Assembly (NCBI RefSeq): GCF_027744825.2
Contig: NC_071347.1
Location: forward strand, 19,478,001 to 19,542,000
DNA length: 64,000 bases
Direction of reading: 5' to 3'
From: Synchiropus splendidus
Lineage: Eukaryota; Chordata; Actinopteri; Syngnathiformes; Callionymidae
Positions 63,334 to 64,000 of the stretch are shown piece after piece; within the stretch, counting starts at the first letter, position 1; each line of letters starts with the position of its first letter. A program made the translations under genes and the position numbers. The notes beneath the pieces were generated by a model. That model was not told where the DNA came from, ran no database searches, and saw only the letters and a program-made list of their open reading frames with translations.

Positions 63334-64000
63334 GTGAGAACGGTTCCTATTAGGCGTGTTCGTGTTGTTTCACCTCGCGCAACTTTCATGACCCCTGACC
63401 TCAACTGCGGTCGGGTCAGCCGGGGCTCGTGACCTGTCGCGTGATCGTGATGCCACAGCTCGCGGTTCCTGCCGCAGGTCGCCCAGCAGATGGTGAGACT
63501 GGTGAACAGCGGGTCGTTTTTAGCTCTGGAGGCAGAACTGAGAGTGAAACTAACATCTGTGCTGCATTAACGCTTGCTAACTGCAGTTCCAGACCACGGT
63601 AACAAACGCTTGTTTACGAACACCTGTCAGTGCGTGTTGGTGAAGGAACAATTACCCAATAAAGTCGTCAGTGTGGCTCATATCCTGTTGCTTGGTCCAT
63701 TTTGGAATCCCCCGTCCTTTATTCTCTCCCACACAAGTCTGATGTGCCAGCCTCAAGTTGTGATCTTCGACTTGAACCACAACTTTGTGTGGATGTTGTC
63801 ATTTGGAAGTCTCTACTGGAGGTGTCAATCATTCACCCAGTTGCTGAAGATGAACGTGTGACCTGTAATGAATTTCCTCTTAACTTTTACTGAAAGATTT
63901 GAAGTGAGTTTATGACCAAATCTAGCAGGATAGATTAGATCAGGGCTGCAACTAAAAAATATTTTGGGACTCCACCAGACACTAACATTTGATAAAAATG
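63334..64000 (+). other. Start of tbc1d2b intron 1
   Basis: Follows the gtgaga donor; no further exon recognised before the window ends. Confidence 0.7.

Overview
This is a stretch of vertebrate nuclear DNA, most likely from a ray-finned (percomorph-type teleost) fish. The coding exons are clearly vertebrate. Introns are short and flanked by GT/AG (a few GC/AG). Intergenic gaps are only about 0.3 to 3.5 kb, and the DNA is sprinkled with microsatellites and decayed transposons of kinds common in fish. No bacterial, viral or organelle features were seen.

Layout, left to right: trpm1 (+, 27 coding exons, 2.0-26.1 kb) with a mir-204/mir-211 family microRNA in intron 6; rab8b (-, 27.1-30.0 kb); a mariner-like MITE and a LINE tail; rps27l (+, 31.9-33.3 kb); dnaja4 (-, 33.6-36.1 kb) with a TATA box and heat-shock elements; idh3a (-, 37.8-40.9 kb); lrrc61 (-, 41.8-46.3 kb) whose first intron holds an unidentified exon-like segment and a hAT relic; cib2 (+, 48.3-53.9 kb); sh2d7 (-, 55.6-59 kb); and the first exon of tbc1d2b (+, 63.0 kb, running off the right edge). 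All complete genes were assembled exon by exon with consistent reading phase. Predicted lengths are 1650 aa (TRPM1), 207 (Rab8B), 84 (RPS27L), 395 (DnaJA4), 367 (IDH3A), 261 (LRRC61), 187 (CIB2) and about 387 (SH2D7). I compared family lengths and sequences from memory, not by database search.

The genes are not an operon and serve unrelated jobs: an ion channel of melanocytes and retinal bipolar cells, a membrane-traffic GTPase, a ribosomal protein, an Hsp70 co-chaperone, a TCA-cycle enzyme subunit, and a calcium sensor of hair cells. Their interest as a group is synteny. From general knowledge the human counterparts lie in three separate blocks of chromosome 15q (TRPM1; RAB8B-RPS27L; DNAJA4-IDH3A-CIB2-SH2D7-TBC1D2B). 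Here they sit within 62 kb, with lrrc61 (human chromosome 7) inserted.

The observations most worth checking are: the intronic microRNA, whose 5p arm is miR-204 type and whose 3p arm is miR-211 type; a 21-nt phase-symmetric microexon in the TRPM1 pore loop that can be skipped in frame; a triplicated motif in the TRPM1 C-tail; the compact heat-shock promoter of dnaja4; and the unidentified exon-like segment in lrrc61 intron 1.
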